Origin: Candidatus Gastranaerophilales bacterium | GTDB lineage: Bacteria; Cyanobacteriota; Vampirovibrionia; Gastranaerophilales; Gastranaerophilaceae | NCBI GenBank assembly: GCA_944324245.1 | Contig: CALUVO010000001.1 | Location: 1 to 35,606 of the forward strand | Reading direction: 5' to 3' | DNA: 35,606 nucleotides | Shown here: piece after piece, positions 1-7,826 of the stretch | Layout: each line of letters opens with the position of its first letter | How positions within the stretch are numbered: the first letter of the stretch is position 1 | Program-made: the position numbers and the translations under genes | Notes under the pieces: generated by a model | Databases searched by the model: none | What the model saw: only the letters and a program-made list of their open reading frames with translations | What the model was told of the DNA's origin: nothing

Positions 1-165
1 AGCGGCAGCAACGAGCGGGAAGGAATTTCAAGAAAGCGAAATCAGACTGGCACGCCGTGTGAGGCTTTGCCGAACCCAGTGTCATTGCGAGCGGAAACGT
101 TGAGTTTTCGTGAGCGTCTGATTTCAAGACAACCGGCGGGGCCTGCGACACCAGATTAGATATTA
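1..165. repeat. GC-richer intergenic block, possible dispersed repeat
   Basis: This stretch is clearly richer in G and C than the AT-rich DNA after it, and the change is abrupt near base 160. It contains inverted copies of AAATCAGAC (39-47) and GTCTGATTT (116-124), and the word ATTTCAAGA occurs twice. The word GTCATTGCGAGCGG near 81-94 resembles the short dispersed intergenic repeats found in many bacterial genomes. The block runs off the left edge, so its full extent is unknown. One forward frame is open to a stop at 157-159, but the translation is Arg- and Pro-rich with no recognisable family. I favour a non-coding repeat over a gene end. Confidence 0.45.
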
Positions 166-255
166 TCACGATTAAAGAATTGATAGAATTTTCATTCTTT
201 TATTCATTTTTATCATTTTAACGATTAGATTACCAATACATTAATCTGGCATAGA

Positions 256-273
256 ATTACATAACATATACAA
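256..273 (-). repeat. Copy of a TTGTATATGTTACATAAT-like word
   Basis: On the minus strand this reads TTGTATATGTTATGTAAT, which matches 16 of 18 bases of a word found twice at 9312-9389. It lies about 60 bases upstream of the promoter for the Lrp-type regulator. The remaining bases of 165-330 show no gene and no clear structure. It could be a regulatory site or a remnant of a short repeat; AT-rich chance similarity is possible. Confidence 0.35.
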
Positions 274-333
274 GGGTGAACAATTTTAGCTGATTTTAGT
301 GTATCGGCTATTTAAATTCAAATTATTGCAGCT

Positions 334-361
334 TTTACAATAAGCCGTTATATATTATAAT
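334..361 (+). promoter_or_regulatory. Predicted promoter of the Lrp/aminotransferase operon
   Basis: TTTACA (334-339) and a perfect TATAAT (356-361) are separated by 16 bases, a good sigma-70-type arrangement. The regulator start codon lies 32 bases after the -10, with GGAGA at 381-385 as ribosome binding site. No other promoter is needed for the downstream aminotransferase, whose start overlaps the regulator stop. Confidence 0.6.
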
Positions 362-393
362 CATTAAAATAAAAGAAAAATTGGAGAAATATA

Positions 394-888
394 ATGAACG
401 ATAAAATGAGAGATGAACTGCTTTCAATACTTGAAAAAAACAGCAGAATAGATTTTAAAGAACTGTCAGTTGTTCTGGGAGCAACAGAAGAAGAAGTTTT
501 AGAGGAAATATCGAAACTGGAAAAAGAAAATATCATCTGTGCTTATCACACACTTATAAATTGGGAAAAGACAGATATAGAAAAAGTTACCGCACTGATT
601 GAAGTAAAAGTTACACCGCAAAGAGGACAGGGATTTGACCATATTGCGGAAAGAATTTACAATTATCCCGAAGTAAAGTCTGTGTATTTGATTTCCGGCG
701 GTTATGATTTACTTGTTACGCTGGAAGAAAAATCTTTGAAAGAAATTGCTGCTTTTGTCTCTGATAAACTTTCCACTTTAGACAGTGTTTTAAGTACTGC
801 CACACATTTTATTCTTAAGAAATACAAAGACCATGGTTCATTGATAAACAAAACATCCAAAGATGAAAGAGAGGTCATTATTCCATGA
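394..888 (+). CDS. Lrp/AsnC family transcriptional regulator
   Basis: The 164-residue product has the two-part layout of the Lrp/AsnC (feast/famine) family. Residues 5-50 form an N-terminal helix-turn-helix (ELLSILEKNSRIDFKELS followed by a second helix pair). Residues 65-150 form the C-terminal alpha-beta RAM domain that binds amino acids and drives oligomerisation (VTALIEVKV, then VKSVYLISGGYDLLVTLE). Length fits the family. GGAGA eight bases before the ATG supports the start. Its stop overlaps the next gene's start by 4 bases (ATGA), so the two are translationally coupled. Known family behaviour suggests that it controls its own operon, probably in response to an amino acid or the aminotransferase's substrate; the ligand cannot be read from sequence. 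Confidence 0.9.
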   Translation: MNDKMRDELLSILEKNSRIDFKELSVVLGATEEEVLEEISKLEKENIICAYHTLINWEKTDIEKVTALIEVKVTPQRGQGFDHIAERIYNYPEVKSVYLISGGYDLLVTLEEKSLKEIAAFVSDKLSTLDSVLSTATHFILKKYKDHGSLINKTSKDEREVIIP

Positions 889-2054
889 GAAACTTCCTTT
901 CTGATAAAGTAACGGGTTTAAAACCATCGGGTATAAGAAAGTTCTTTGATATTGTAAGCGAGATGAAAGACGCAATATCACTCGGTGTCGGAGAGCCAGA
1001 TTTTGATACGCCGTGGTTTATAAGAGACGAGGGTATTTATTCACTTGAAAAAGGCAGAACCTTCTATACTTCTAATTCAGGTTTGAAAGCATTAAGAGAA
1101 GAAATATCAAATTACATAAAAAGAACACAGGGAATATCTTACAACCCTTATGACGAGATTGTTGTAACTGTCGGCGGCTCAGAAGCTATAGACATAGGGC
1201 TGCGTGCTGTTATAAATCCGGAGGATGAAGTTATTATCCCCCAGCCGTCTTATGTTTCTTATGAACCATGCGCTATTCTGGCAGGTGCAAAGCCCGTTAT
1301 AATTAACCTTAATGCAGAAAATGAATTCCGTCTGAAACCGGACGAGCTTCTCGAAGCAATCACAGACAAAACAAAGGTGCTTATACTTCCATACCCCAAT
1401 AACCCTACCGGTGCGATTATGGAAAAGGAGGATTTGGAAAAAATAGCAAAGATTGTCATAGAAAAAGACCTGCTTGTTATGTCTGATGAAATCTATTCTG
1501 CTTTGACATATAAAAACAAACATGTTTCTATTGCTTCTTTAGACGGGATGAAAGAACGCACAATTTTGATAAACGGTTTTTCAAAAGCTTATGCAATGAC
1601 AGGCTGGAGACTCGGCTATGCCTGCGGACCAAAAGATATTATCAAACAAATGACAAAAATTCACCAGTTCGCAATAATGTGTGCTCCGACAAACAGCCAG
1701 TATGCAGCTGTTGAAGCCTTAAAAAAAGGTGATGAAGAAGTAGAGAAAATGCGTCAATCTTATAATCAGCGAAGAAGATTTTTGATGAATGCATTTAACG
1801 AAATGAAGCTTAATTGTTTTGAGCCGTACGGGGCATTTTATGTTTTTCCGTGCATAAAAGAATTTAATATGACATCAGAAGAATTTGCTACAAGACTCCT
1901 AAAAGAAGAAAAAGTTGCGGTTGTCCCGGGCACTGCCTTCGGCGATTGCGCAGAAGGGTACTTGAGAATTTCTTATGCATATTCTATTGACAACTTAAAA
2001 ATAGCAATTGAGAGAATTAAAAATTTCGTCGACAAATTAAGAAATAATTCTTGA
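885..2054 (+). CDS. PLP-dependent aminotransferase, class I/II
   Basis: This 389-residue enzyme belongs to the fold-type I aspartate aminotransferase superfamily. Visible landmarks are the N-terminal GVGEPDFDTP (34-43), the PNNPTG loop (171-176) with the conserved Asn, DEIY (201-204) whose Asp and Tyr contact PLP, and the Schiff-base lysine K234 in GFSKAYAMTGWR. A C-terminal YLRISYA supplies the Arg that grips the substrate carboxylate. The length is normal and no key residue is missing. It transfers an amino group between an amino acid and a 2-oxo acid in the cytoplasm. The exact substrate (aromatic, Asp or Ala-type) is not decided by these motifs. It is coupled to the Lrp-type regulator upstream, a common pairing. 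Confidence 0.92.
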   Translation: MRNFLSDKVTGLKPSGIRKFFDIVSEMKDAISLGVGEPDFDTPWFIRDEGIYSLEKGRTFYTSNSGLKALREEISNYIKRTQGISYNPYDEIVVTVGGSEAIDIGLRAVINPEDEVIIPQPSYVSYEPCAILAGAKPVIINLNAENEFRLKPDELLEAITDKTKVLILPYPNNPTGAIMEKEDLEKIAKIVIEKDLLVMSDEIYSALTYKNKHVSIASLDGMKERTILINGFSKAYAMTGWRLGYACGPKDIIKQMTKIHQFAIMCAPTNSQYAAVEALKKGDEEVEKMRQSYNQRRRFLMNAFNEMKLNCFEPYGAFYVFPCIKEFNMTSEEFATRLLKEEKVAVVPGTAFGDCAEGYLRISYAYSIDNLKIAIERIKNFVDKLRNNS

Positions 2055-2067
2055 AAAATTCGAGAAA

Positions 2068-2140
2068 ACACTTCACAAGCTGTTATAAATGTAGTAAAAT
2101 AGAAATAGAGAAAGTTGTTTATAAGTAAGGGGTGAAGTGT
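2068..2140. repeat. 9-bp inverted repeat spanning promoter and start codon
   Basis: ACACTTCAC at 2068-2076 is exactly complementary to GTGAAGTGT at 2132-2140. The left arm overlaps the predicted -35 of the next gene and the right arm runs from its ribosome binding site into its GTG start. A transcript reading through from the aminotransferase could pair the arms and hide the start, whereas one beginning at the local promoter would lack the left arm. Confidence 0.5.
2072..2100 (+). promoter_or_regulatory. Predicted promoter of the SprA-like gene
   Basis: TTCACA (2072-2077) and TAAAAT (2095-2100) are separated by 17 bases. The start codon at 2139 follows 38 bases later, after an AAGGGG ribosome binding site near 2127. 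The -35 overlaps one arm of an inverted repeat. Confidence 0.45.
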
Positions 2141-2525
2141 GTTTATAAGCAGTTTTTCAAATTCATGTTCAACTCCGCTTAAGGATTATCATAAGCAAAA
2201 AGATGAACTAATCAGAAAGAATTACAATCATATATATGCACACGAACTGGCTCACAAAACAGTCGGCGGTTCTTTTGCAGGTGCAATTTCTATAGAAAAT
2301 GACGCCAACGGAATACCTGTTGCAGGACATGTTCCGATAAAAATGCCTGTTTTAGACGAAAAAGACCCCCAAAAAACCATTGATCACGCCAATATTGTTA
2401 TAAAAGCAGCACTTGCTCCTTCTGATCCATCATCTCAGGATTATAAAGTTGCTTCACAGGTTTCTGCAATCAAAGAAAAAGCCGAAGCTCTGAAATCAAA
2501 GAAAAAATTGAATTATCTTGCTTAA
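2139..2525 (+). CDS. Small SprA-related putative metalloprotease-like protein
   Basis: The 128-residue protein matches the core of the SprA-related family (PF12118), often labelled putative metalloprotease. The shared core is AHELAHKTVGGSFAG followed by GIPVAGHVPI, then a DPQKTI..A..V..AALAPS.PS.QD stretch and a helix rich in Ala and Lys. HELAH (35-39) is an HExxH zinc motif. Members are usually longer, so this is close to the minimal domain. No signal peptide is evident. Translation starts at GTG, chosen because AAGGGG lies a few bases upstream and no ATG precedes the conserved core. Proteolytic activity is inferred from HExxH only and may not exist. It converges on the DUF1893 gene with a 2-base gap. 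Confidence 0.7.
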   Translation: MFISSFSNSCSTPLKDYHKQKDELIRKNYNHIYAHELAHKTVGGSFAGAISIENDANGIPVAGHVPIKMPVLDEKDPQKTIDHANIVIKAALAPSDPSSQDYKVASQVSAIKEKAEALKSKKKLNYLA

Positions 2526-2527
2526 GA

Positions 2528-3013
2528 TTATTTTAGCATACTGCTGAATATTTCATAGGCTTGTTCAGGGGAATCTATGTTTTGCACCTTTTTTTCCATA
2601 GGACAAAGATCCGTGCCCATGTTGTTTTTTATATTTTCGACAACCTCGTCAGCGGAATATTTTACATTGTTGTCCTCAAAAACTTTTATTGCAGGTTTTG
2701 ATATTACCGGTGTATAAACCTTTTTTGCCTGACCGTAGACGAGTAAAAGAGCAGAAGCTTTGCCTATTCTCTTATCCGCTACATATGCATTTTTAAAATT
2801 GTCGTTTTTCAGGTAATTAATAAGCGGTTTAATACCTCGTCCCTCATAAAAATTTGTTTTGCCGTCTTTTACAACTACAAGAGAATGCTCTTTCAGATAG
2901 TTTCTGAGTACATTTTCAGACGGGCGGAAAATACCGGCATAAGCAGCGGCTGCTATAGTAAAAATTGCTATAACTGCAATCAATGGATATACAAATAATG
3001 GTTTTCTGTTCAT
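2528..3013 (-). CDS. Membrane-anchored DUF1893 domain protein
   Basis: The product (161 residues from this start) begins MNRKPLFVYP and has one hydrophobic segment near residues 6-27, predicted to anchor or export it. The rest matches DUF1893 (PF08973): SLVVVKDGKTNFYEGRGI, KRIGKASALLLVYGQAKKVYTPVIS and a late CPMEKKV. Soluble DUF1893 proteins normally lack a membrane segment, so the N-terminal fusion is notable. The function of the domain is unknown; family members resemble cytidine-deaminase-like folds. I start at 3013, not 3040, because GGAG lies six bases upstream of this ATG. Confidence 0.75.
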   Translation of the reverse strand: MNRKPLFVYPLIAVIAIFTIAAAAYAGIFRPSENVLRNYLKEHSLVVVKDGKTNFYEGRGIKPLINYLKNDNFKNAYVADKRIGKASALLLVYGQAKKVYTPVISKPAIKVFEDNNVKYSADEVVENIKNNMGTDLCPMEKKVQNIDSPEQAYEIFSSMLK

Positions 3014-3117
3014 AATAAACTCCAGAAATAATTTTAACAATTGCTATAATAGCATAAATTCAAGACCCTGAGTAAGTTGATGATATAAAAAATAGCAAAA
3101 ATTTTTTTTTACGCTTG

Positions 3118-3146
3118 TTTACTTAGCATAATGTTTGGCGTATTAT
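3118..3146 (+). promoter_or_regulatory. Predicted promoter before the 3187 gene
   Basis: TTTACT (3118-3123) and TATTAT (3141-3146) are 17 bases apart, 41 bases ahead of the TTG start at 3187. Confidence 0.45.
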
Positions 3147-3186
3147 AAAAATTCGCTAACCGGACATAGACTGTGGGAGATTTTAA

Positions 3187-4491
3187 TTGACGGAATTTAA
3201 TTCGACTTATGCATTAATAATGCCAAAAGTAAAACTTACACCTGTAAAACAAAAAACTAAGCAGGAAGAAGTAAAAGAGATTATACAAAATCCGAATGAT
3301 CCTTTAGCAAAGTACCCGCTTAGAGCCTTTGGTTATTCTAACGAAGTCGGGGCAGCAGTATCCGCAATGCCAGGGTGGGGAAAAGCCGCAGAACTTGCGC
3401 TGTGGGTACCTGCTTTAATGTATCTTGGTGCGGATATTTATGATAAATACAAAAGAGGAAAAGAAGGTGATTACACAAAAGCATCTGCCGCAGCAGCAGT
3501 GGAGCAGGCTACCTTTCAGGCACTTGCCAGTGTAATTCTCCCAACAACCGCTGTAAAAATAGGACAGGGTATAGCAGGACAGTTTACAAAGTTTGACAAC
3601 GCTGGCCTGAGTGCAACCGTGAAAGAAGAATTATTTGAAAAGCTTCAGGATGATTTCGCCAAGGCAAAGTTTGCAAAAGGCGACAGGATAGAAAACGGCA
3701 AACTAAAAAAAGGTAAAGATGCTGTATGGGAAAGAATATACGATCACAGTTTTTTGCATGAACTTGATGCAACTAAAGAAAAAATTAAAAACGAAAGTGT
3801 ATTAAAAAAGATTTTAAAATTTTTTGGACACCCGTCAGGCTATAATGCTGCTTGCAAAACTCAACGTACAAAGATTGAAGCTTATTTGCAGAGAAAAGTC
3901 TATGATATTTTTGATCTGCAAACAGTTCTCGAAACAAAATCATCAGAGCAAATAAAAAACTATCTTATTGACAAGAAATTTGATAAAAATTTACTAAAAA
4001 TATATAATAGAGCACTTCAAAAATCAGAAAAGAACTCTCAAACACTTATAAAAGAAAGACCCAATTTTGTTATTGAAAAAATTCTTTCTTCGGACGAAAA
4101 ACAGTATTCTGATTTAATTAGTACAATAAGAACAGAATTTCCTAATATAAGTGATAGAAAGGTTCTTGTATCCGCCACAGATAATGGAAAACAGATTTCT
4201 GCTTCACTGTTAAAGAAATTTATGCAAAATGAAAATAATAGAAATCTGATTGAAACTATTGCACAAAAAGCAACAATATCAAATGAAGTTATTGATAAAT
4301 TTATACAGAATAAAAAATTGAAAATGGGACTTTTAAAAACAACAGGCGGATTTATTTCACTGGCGCTGCTTGCTATTCCTATTGACAATTTTGTACACAA
4401 GTATATTATCAAAAAATTTGTTGAACCGGGATTAAAAAATGTTTCCGATTTTAAAGAATTATTGTCGTTTAAAAGCAAGCATAACAACTAA
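3187..4491 (+). CDS. Lineage-specific protein with membrane segments, unknown function
   Basis: I do not recognise a described family in these 434 residues. Residues 55-85 include a hydrophobic stretch (AAELALWVPALMYLGADIY) and 105-130 a second (FQALASVILPTTAVKIGQG). The middle is a long, charged, Lys-rich region, mostly helical in character. Residues near 380-400 (TTGGFISLALLAIPIDNF) form a third possible membrane segment. The overall plan, membrane segments at both ends with a long charged middle, resembles the gene at 17537 and may be a shared lineage-specific architecture. Start is TTG, supported by GGGAGA six bases upstream. The 3' end interlocks with the stop of the GIY-YIG gene. Confidence 0.75.
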   Translation: MTEFNSTYALIMPKVKLTPVKQKTKQEEVKEIIQNPNDPLAKYPLRAFGYSNEVGAAVSAMPGWGKAAELALWVPALMYLGADIYDKYKRGKEGDYTKASAAAAVEQATFQALASVILPTTAVKIGQGIAGQFTKFDNAGLSATVKEELFEKLQDDFAKAKFAKGDRIENGKLKKGKDAVWERIYDHSFLHELDATKEKIKNESVLKKILKFFGHPSGYNAACKTQRTKIEAYLQRKVYDIFDLQTVLETKSSEQIKNYLIDKKFDKNLLKIYNRALQKSEKNSQTLIKERPNFVIEKILSSDEKQYSDLISTIRTEFPNISDRKVLVSATDNGKQISASLLKKFMQNENNRNLIETIAQKATISNEVIDKFIQNKKLKMGLLKTTGGFISLALLAIPIDNFVHKYIIKKFVEPGLKNVSDFKELLSFKSKHNN

Positions 4492-4754
4492 TACTGATAT
4501 AAAGAAGAGCTCTTAATAAGCTCTTCTTTTTGCTTGCGTGTCAATTTTTTTATCCGGCATTCTTCTTTCATTGCTTCGGATTTAGTTGAAAATTCTTTTG
4601 TGTATACCATTTTTAGCGGTTTATGCGAGCGTGTATATTTTGCAGCAAGACCGGCTTTGTGCTTTTCAAATCTTGATTTTAGATCATCTGTATATCCGCA
4701 ATACAAGGTGTTGTCGACTGTTAATATAATGTAAGTGAAATACTTTTTGTCCAT
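4488..4754 (-). CDS. GIY-YIG nuclease family protein (UPF0213/YhbQ-like)
   Basis: This 88-residue protein is a stand-alone GIY-YIG domain of the YhbQ/UPF0213 type. FTYIILTVDNTLYCGYTDDL holds both halves of the signature, R28 is the conserved arginine after it, AAKYTRSHKP follows, and E65 in KEECRIKKLTRKQK is the expected metal-binding glutamate. All catalytic positions appear intact, so nuclease activity is plausible. Cellular roles of small GIY-YIG proteins are poorly known; DNA repair is often proposed. Its last codons contain the terminator hairpin at 4501-4531. It is divergent from the AAA+ gene. Confidence 0.88.
   Translation of the reverse strand: MDKKYFTYIILTVDNTLYCGYTDDLKSRFEKHKAGLAAKYTRSHKPLKMVYTKEFSTKSEAMKEECRIKKLTRKQKEELIKSSSLYQY
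4501..4531. terminator. Intrinsic terminator inside a gene end
   Basis: AAAGAAGAGCT (4501-4511) pairs perfectly with AGCTCTTCTTT (4519-4529) around a 7-base loop, with a T-run on the plus strand. It sits 10 bases after the stop of the 3187 gene and within the last codons of the opposite GIY-YIG gene, so one strand uses it as coding sequence. The complementary A-run gives weaker support for termination on the minus strand. Confidence 0.75.
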
Positions 4755-4848
4755 TTCTTCATTGTATATATAATGTGATTTGATGACAAATAATTTTCAT
4801 TCTTGTATAAGTTTTTTTAGTACAATTTTATGTAAGAAGGAAAAATAA

Positions 4849-6345
4849 ATGAAAATATCCAATCTATCATATCGTGTACCATCACCGCAATCCAGAAGCA
4901 CTTTTAATGTAACATGTGATGTATATAGTACAAAATCAGACAAATGTTATGCTGACAGAAGTAATATTATGTCTTTAAACAATATTGCTTTTCACGGCTT
5001 ATTTAGTAATAATAATCCTACTACGGAAAACAGGCTGAATGCAGCTATTCAAAATCTTGATGATAAAAGTATTTTGATATTTGCTGATGACCTTGATAAA
5101 GCCAGGAATGAATTAAAAGGTCAGTTGAAAAACATTGATTTTCCAATATACAATATTTTTTTCGTGGAAAACACGTTTGATTATAACAGTTTTGCCGTAT
5201 ACAAAGATAAATCCGACAAATATAAAATTTTTAAAATACAGCCTTTGAGTTCTGTTTATTTATCAGACAAGCATCCGAAAGAAATAAGATTTCTGGATAA
5301 AAAACGTCTTGATACAGCAGATTCTTCTCTGGAGTTAAATAACGGTCAGTATATAGAAATAAGTTCATATCAAAAAGAAGCTGTATTTAAGATGGATTTT
5401 AATTCAAAAAATTTAAAACAAATTTTTGACAAAAATGTTGATAAATTTTCTTTTTTCGATAGTAAAGAAAATGTAGAAAAGTTTAATTCACTAAGATTGT
5501 CCATAAATACGCGTCCTCAAAAAATTACAGACACTTCAAAAAAAATAAAGTTTTCCGATATTGGCGGACTGGATAAACAGATTGAAATGCTGGAAGAGAA
5601 TGTAGTTTTTCCTCTGTTATATCCGACATTTTATAAAGATTTCAGATTGAATAAAGGGATTCTTTTATTCGGGCCGCCAAGATGCGGCAAAACAATGCTT
5701 GCAAATGCTTTATCTAATGAACTTGGAATAAATTTTATAAAAGTTGCAGCCGATGACCTGACAGATGCAAAAGTCGGACAAACAGAAAAAAACTGGCGTG
5801 ATTTATTTAAACAGGCAAGAGAAAATCAGCCCTGTCTGATATTTATTGACGAGTTTGATGCAATAGCAAAGCAGCGTTCGGGCTCTGAACAGGCAAGGTA
5901 TCAGGATACTGTTGTAAATCAGCTTCTTGTCTTAACAAGTGATATTGAAAAAAGTCAGGATAATGTTTTTGTTATAGCAGCAACAAACAGAGAAGATTTG
6001 ATAGACAAAGCTCTTTTAAGCGCCGGACGATTCGGGCTAAAGATAGAAATACCAATGCCTGATGTTGAGGGTATAAAACAAATTTTTGATAAAACGAAAA
6101 AAGAAAAACCTGTAGATGTCAATATTGATGAAGATAAACTCTGCACTATGATGTTTGACAATAAATTTAACGGTTCTGATGTTGTGGAAACATTTTATAT
6201 AGCATACCAAAGCGCAATACGAAGAACAGGCGTATACGAAAAAATGAAAAGCAGAACACTGACAGAAACTGACAGATTTTCTTTAACCATTAATCAAACA
6301 GATATTGAAAATGCAATAGAAAAAATTGCTGCACAAAAACAGTAA
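4849..6345 (+). CDS. AAA+ ATPase (Cdc48/FtsH-like module) with novel N-terminal region
   Basis: The 498-residue protein has a complete classic AAA module at about residues 234-410. It shows FSDIGGLDKQ, Walker A GPPRCGKT (275-282), Walker B IFIDE (331-335), sensor 1 in AATN (N380) and an arginine finger in AGRFG (R394). All catalytic residues are present, so ATP-driven remodelling is expected. Residues 1-230 match no family I know. They include NNIAFHG (44-50), close to the ISFGG and SFKR motifs near the N-termini of the 16689 and 17537 products. No protease domain follows, so it is not FtsH itself. AAGAAGG precedes the ATG. It is convergent with the MATE gene, 3 bases apart. Confidence 0.85.
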   Translation: MKISNLSYRVPSPQSRSTFNVTCDVYSTKSDKCYADRSNIMSLNNIAFHGLFSNNNPTTENRLNAAIQNLDDKSILIFADDLDKARNELKGQLKNIDFPIYNIFFVENTFDYNSFAVYKDKSDKYKIFKIQPLSSVYLSDKHPKEIRFLDKKRLDTADSSLELNNGQYIEISSYQKEAVFKMDFNSKNLKQIFDKNVDKFSFFDSKENVEKFNSLRLSINTRPQKITDTSKKIKFSDIGGLDKQIEMLEENVVFPLLYPTFYKDFRLNKGILLFGPPRCGKTMLANALSNELGINFIKVAADDLTDAKVGQTEKNWRDLFKQARENQPCLIFIDEFDAIAKQRSGSEQARYQDTVVNQLLVLTSDIEKSQDNVFVIAATNREDLIDKALLSAGRFGLKIEIPMPDVEGIKQIFDKTKKEKPVDVNIDEDKLCTMMFDNKFNGSDVVETFYIAYQSAIRRTGVYEKMKSRTLTETDRFSLTINQTDIENAIEKIAAQKQ

Positions 6346-6348
6346 TAT

Positions 6349-7734
6349 TTATGCAGTGAGTCTTTTTTGCAAATTGTATGTAACTCTTGCTTTCTTTGCT
6401 ATTCTGAGCAAATTTGTAAAATATCCTGCAGCAAGAATAACAGAAGCAGTTATCCACGCAATAGGCCCTGCATAGAAAATGCCGAAATAGCTGAACTTTA
6501 CAGCAAGATATACCGCTGCAAACGAGCGGACAAGAAGCTCTGCTATGCTGGATGCCAGAGGCAGCATGGCTTCACCCATACCCTGAAGAGCATTCCTGAA
6601 AATAAATATTTGCCCCAGGAAGAAATAGAATAAAGTACTTATCCACAGATACTGTCTTGCTATTTCTATAATGTGATGTTCTCCTCTTCCTATAAATATA
6701 CCGACAATACTGCTTCCGAAAAAGTGTATGATTAATGTCATTATTACGCTGAGACTGATATTTATAATAGATGTTTTCTGGACTCCGGAGCGGATTCTGT
6801 TAAAGTTATTGGCCCCAAAGTTTTGTGCAGTGTAAGACGCAAGAGCAATACCAAAGGATATCATAGGCATTGTTGCAATCTGCTCTATTCTAAGAGCAGC
6901 GGTAAATGCTGCAATGACATCAGAACCGAAAGTATTGCAGACACTTTGTATAATTAATATTCCTAAGCCGAGAATAGATGATTGTACAGCCATTGGTATT
7001 CCGACTTTTAAATGTTCTATTGCAAAAGGAATACTCTCTTTTCTTACGGCATACAGCCAATCAGCTTTTTTTAGATGCAAAATAGGAAAACGCTTTTTTA
7101 CATATATAAGGCACAATAAAACAGATACCGCCTGAGACAGTACAACGGCCACAGCCGAACCAGGAACACCCCAGTGAAATTTAAGAATAAACAACAATGC
7201 AAGAAATACATTTAAAACAGAAGCAAAAATAAGAAAATAAAGAGGAGTTTTGCTATCCCCGAGTGCTCTTATGATACTGGCTAACAGATTATATGCATTA
7301 CAAGCAATAAGCCCAGCAATAACTATCTGTATATACAAGAAAGCGTCATGCCTGATTTCCTGCGGTACATTCATCCAAACAAGTATATGATTCATTAATA
7401 GGGCAATAACCAGTGAAAAAGCGATTGTTATGCCTGTGCTTATCACAGTAGACACTGTGACGGAACGTCTGACGCCTTCAGGATCTTTTGCACCGAATTT
7501 CTGGCCTGTTATAACGGCAAAACCTCCGGTTAATCCGACGACAACAAACATTATAAAAAAGAATATCGGTGATATTGCACCTACCGCAGCAAGTGCTTTC
7601 ATTCCGAGAGTTCTTCCTACAATAACAATATCGGCTATATTGTACAGCTGTTGGAACACATTTCCTATCAAAAGCGGAACTGAAAACCAGAAAATCAAGG
7701 ACAACGGGTTCCCTTTTGTCATATCGTTAATCAT
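6349..7734 (-). CDS. MATE family multidrug/metabolite exporter
   Basis: The 461-residue integral membrane protein has about twelve hydrophobic segments and the MATE signature near its N-terminus: MTKGNPLSLIFWFSVPLLIG, then FQQLYNIADIVIVGR and GMKALAAVGAISPI. The second half repeats the fold (GIPMAVQSSILGLGIL...). Length is typical. MATE proteins export organic cations, drugs or metabolites in exchange for Na+ or H+; the substrate here is unknown. No regulator is adjacent. The first ATG has only a weak upstream AGAG; a second Met lies four codons inside and cannot be excluded as the start. Confidence 0.92.
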   Translation of the reverse strand: MINDMTKGNPLSLIFWFSVPLLIGNVFQQLYNIADIVIVGRTLGMKALAAVGAISPIFFFIMFVVVGLTGGFAVITGQKFGAKDPEGVRRSVTVSTVISTGITIAFSLVIALLMNHILVWMNVPQEIRHDAFLYIQIVIAGLIACNAYNLLASIIRALGDSKTPLYFLIFASVLNVFLALLFILKFHWGVPGSAVAVVLSQAVSVLLCLIYVKKRFPILHLKKADWLYAVRKESIPFAIEHLKVGIPMAVQSSILGLGILIIQSVCNTFGSDVIAAFTAALRIEQIATMPMISFGIALASYTAQNFGANNFNRIRSGVQKTSIINISLSVIMTLIIHFFGSSIVGIFIGRGEHHIIEIARQYLWISTLFYFFLGQIFIFRNALQGMGEAMLPLASSIAELLVRSFAAVYLAVKFSYFGIFYAGPIAWITASVILAAGYFTNLLRIAKKARVTYNLQKRLTA

Positions 7735-7826
7735 ATCTCTGTAACCTTTGTAAAAAACCTTGTTGTTATTAATTTTATTTTACTATACAAATATTATAAA
7801 ATTATATCAACCAAAAGGATGTATGA

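Noticed and set aside
1-159. Open forward frame running from the window edge to a stop at 157
   Set aside because: The translation is Arg/Pro-rich with no recognisable family, and the DNA looks like an intergenic repeat. Only the right end is visible.
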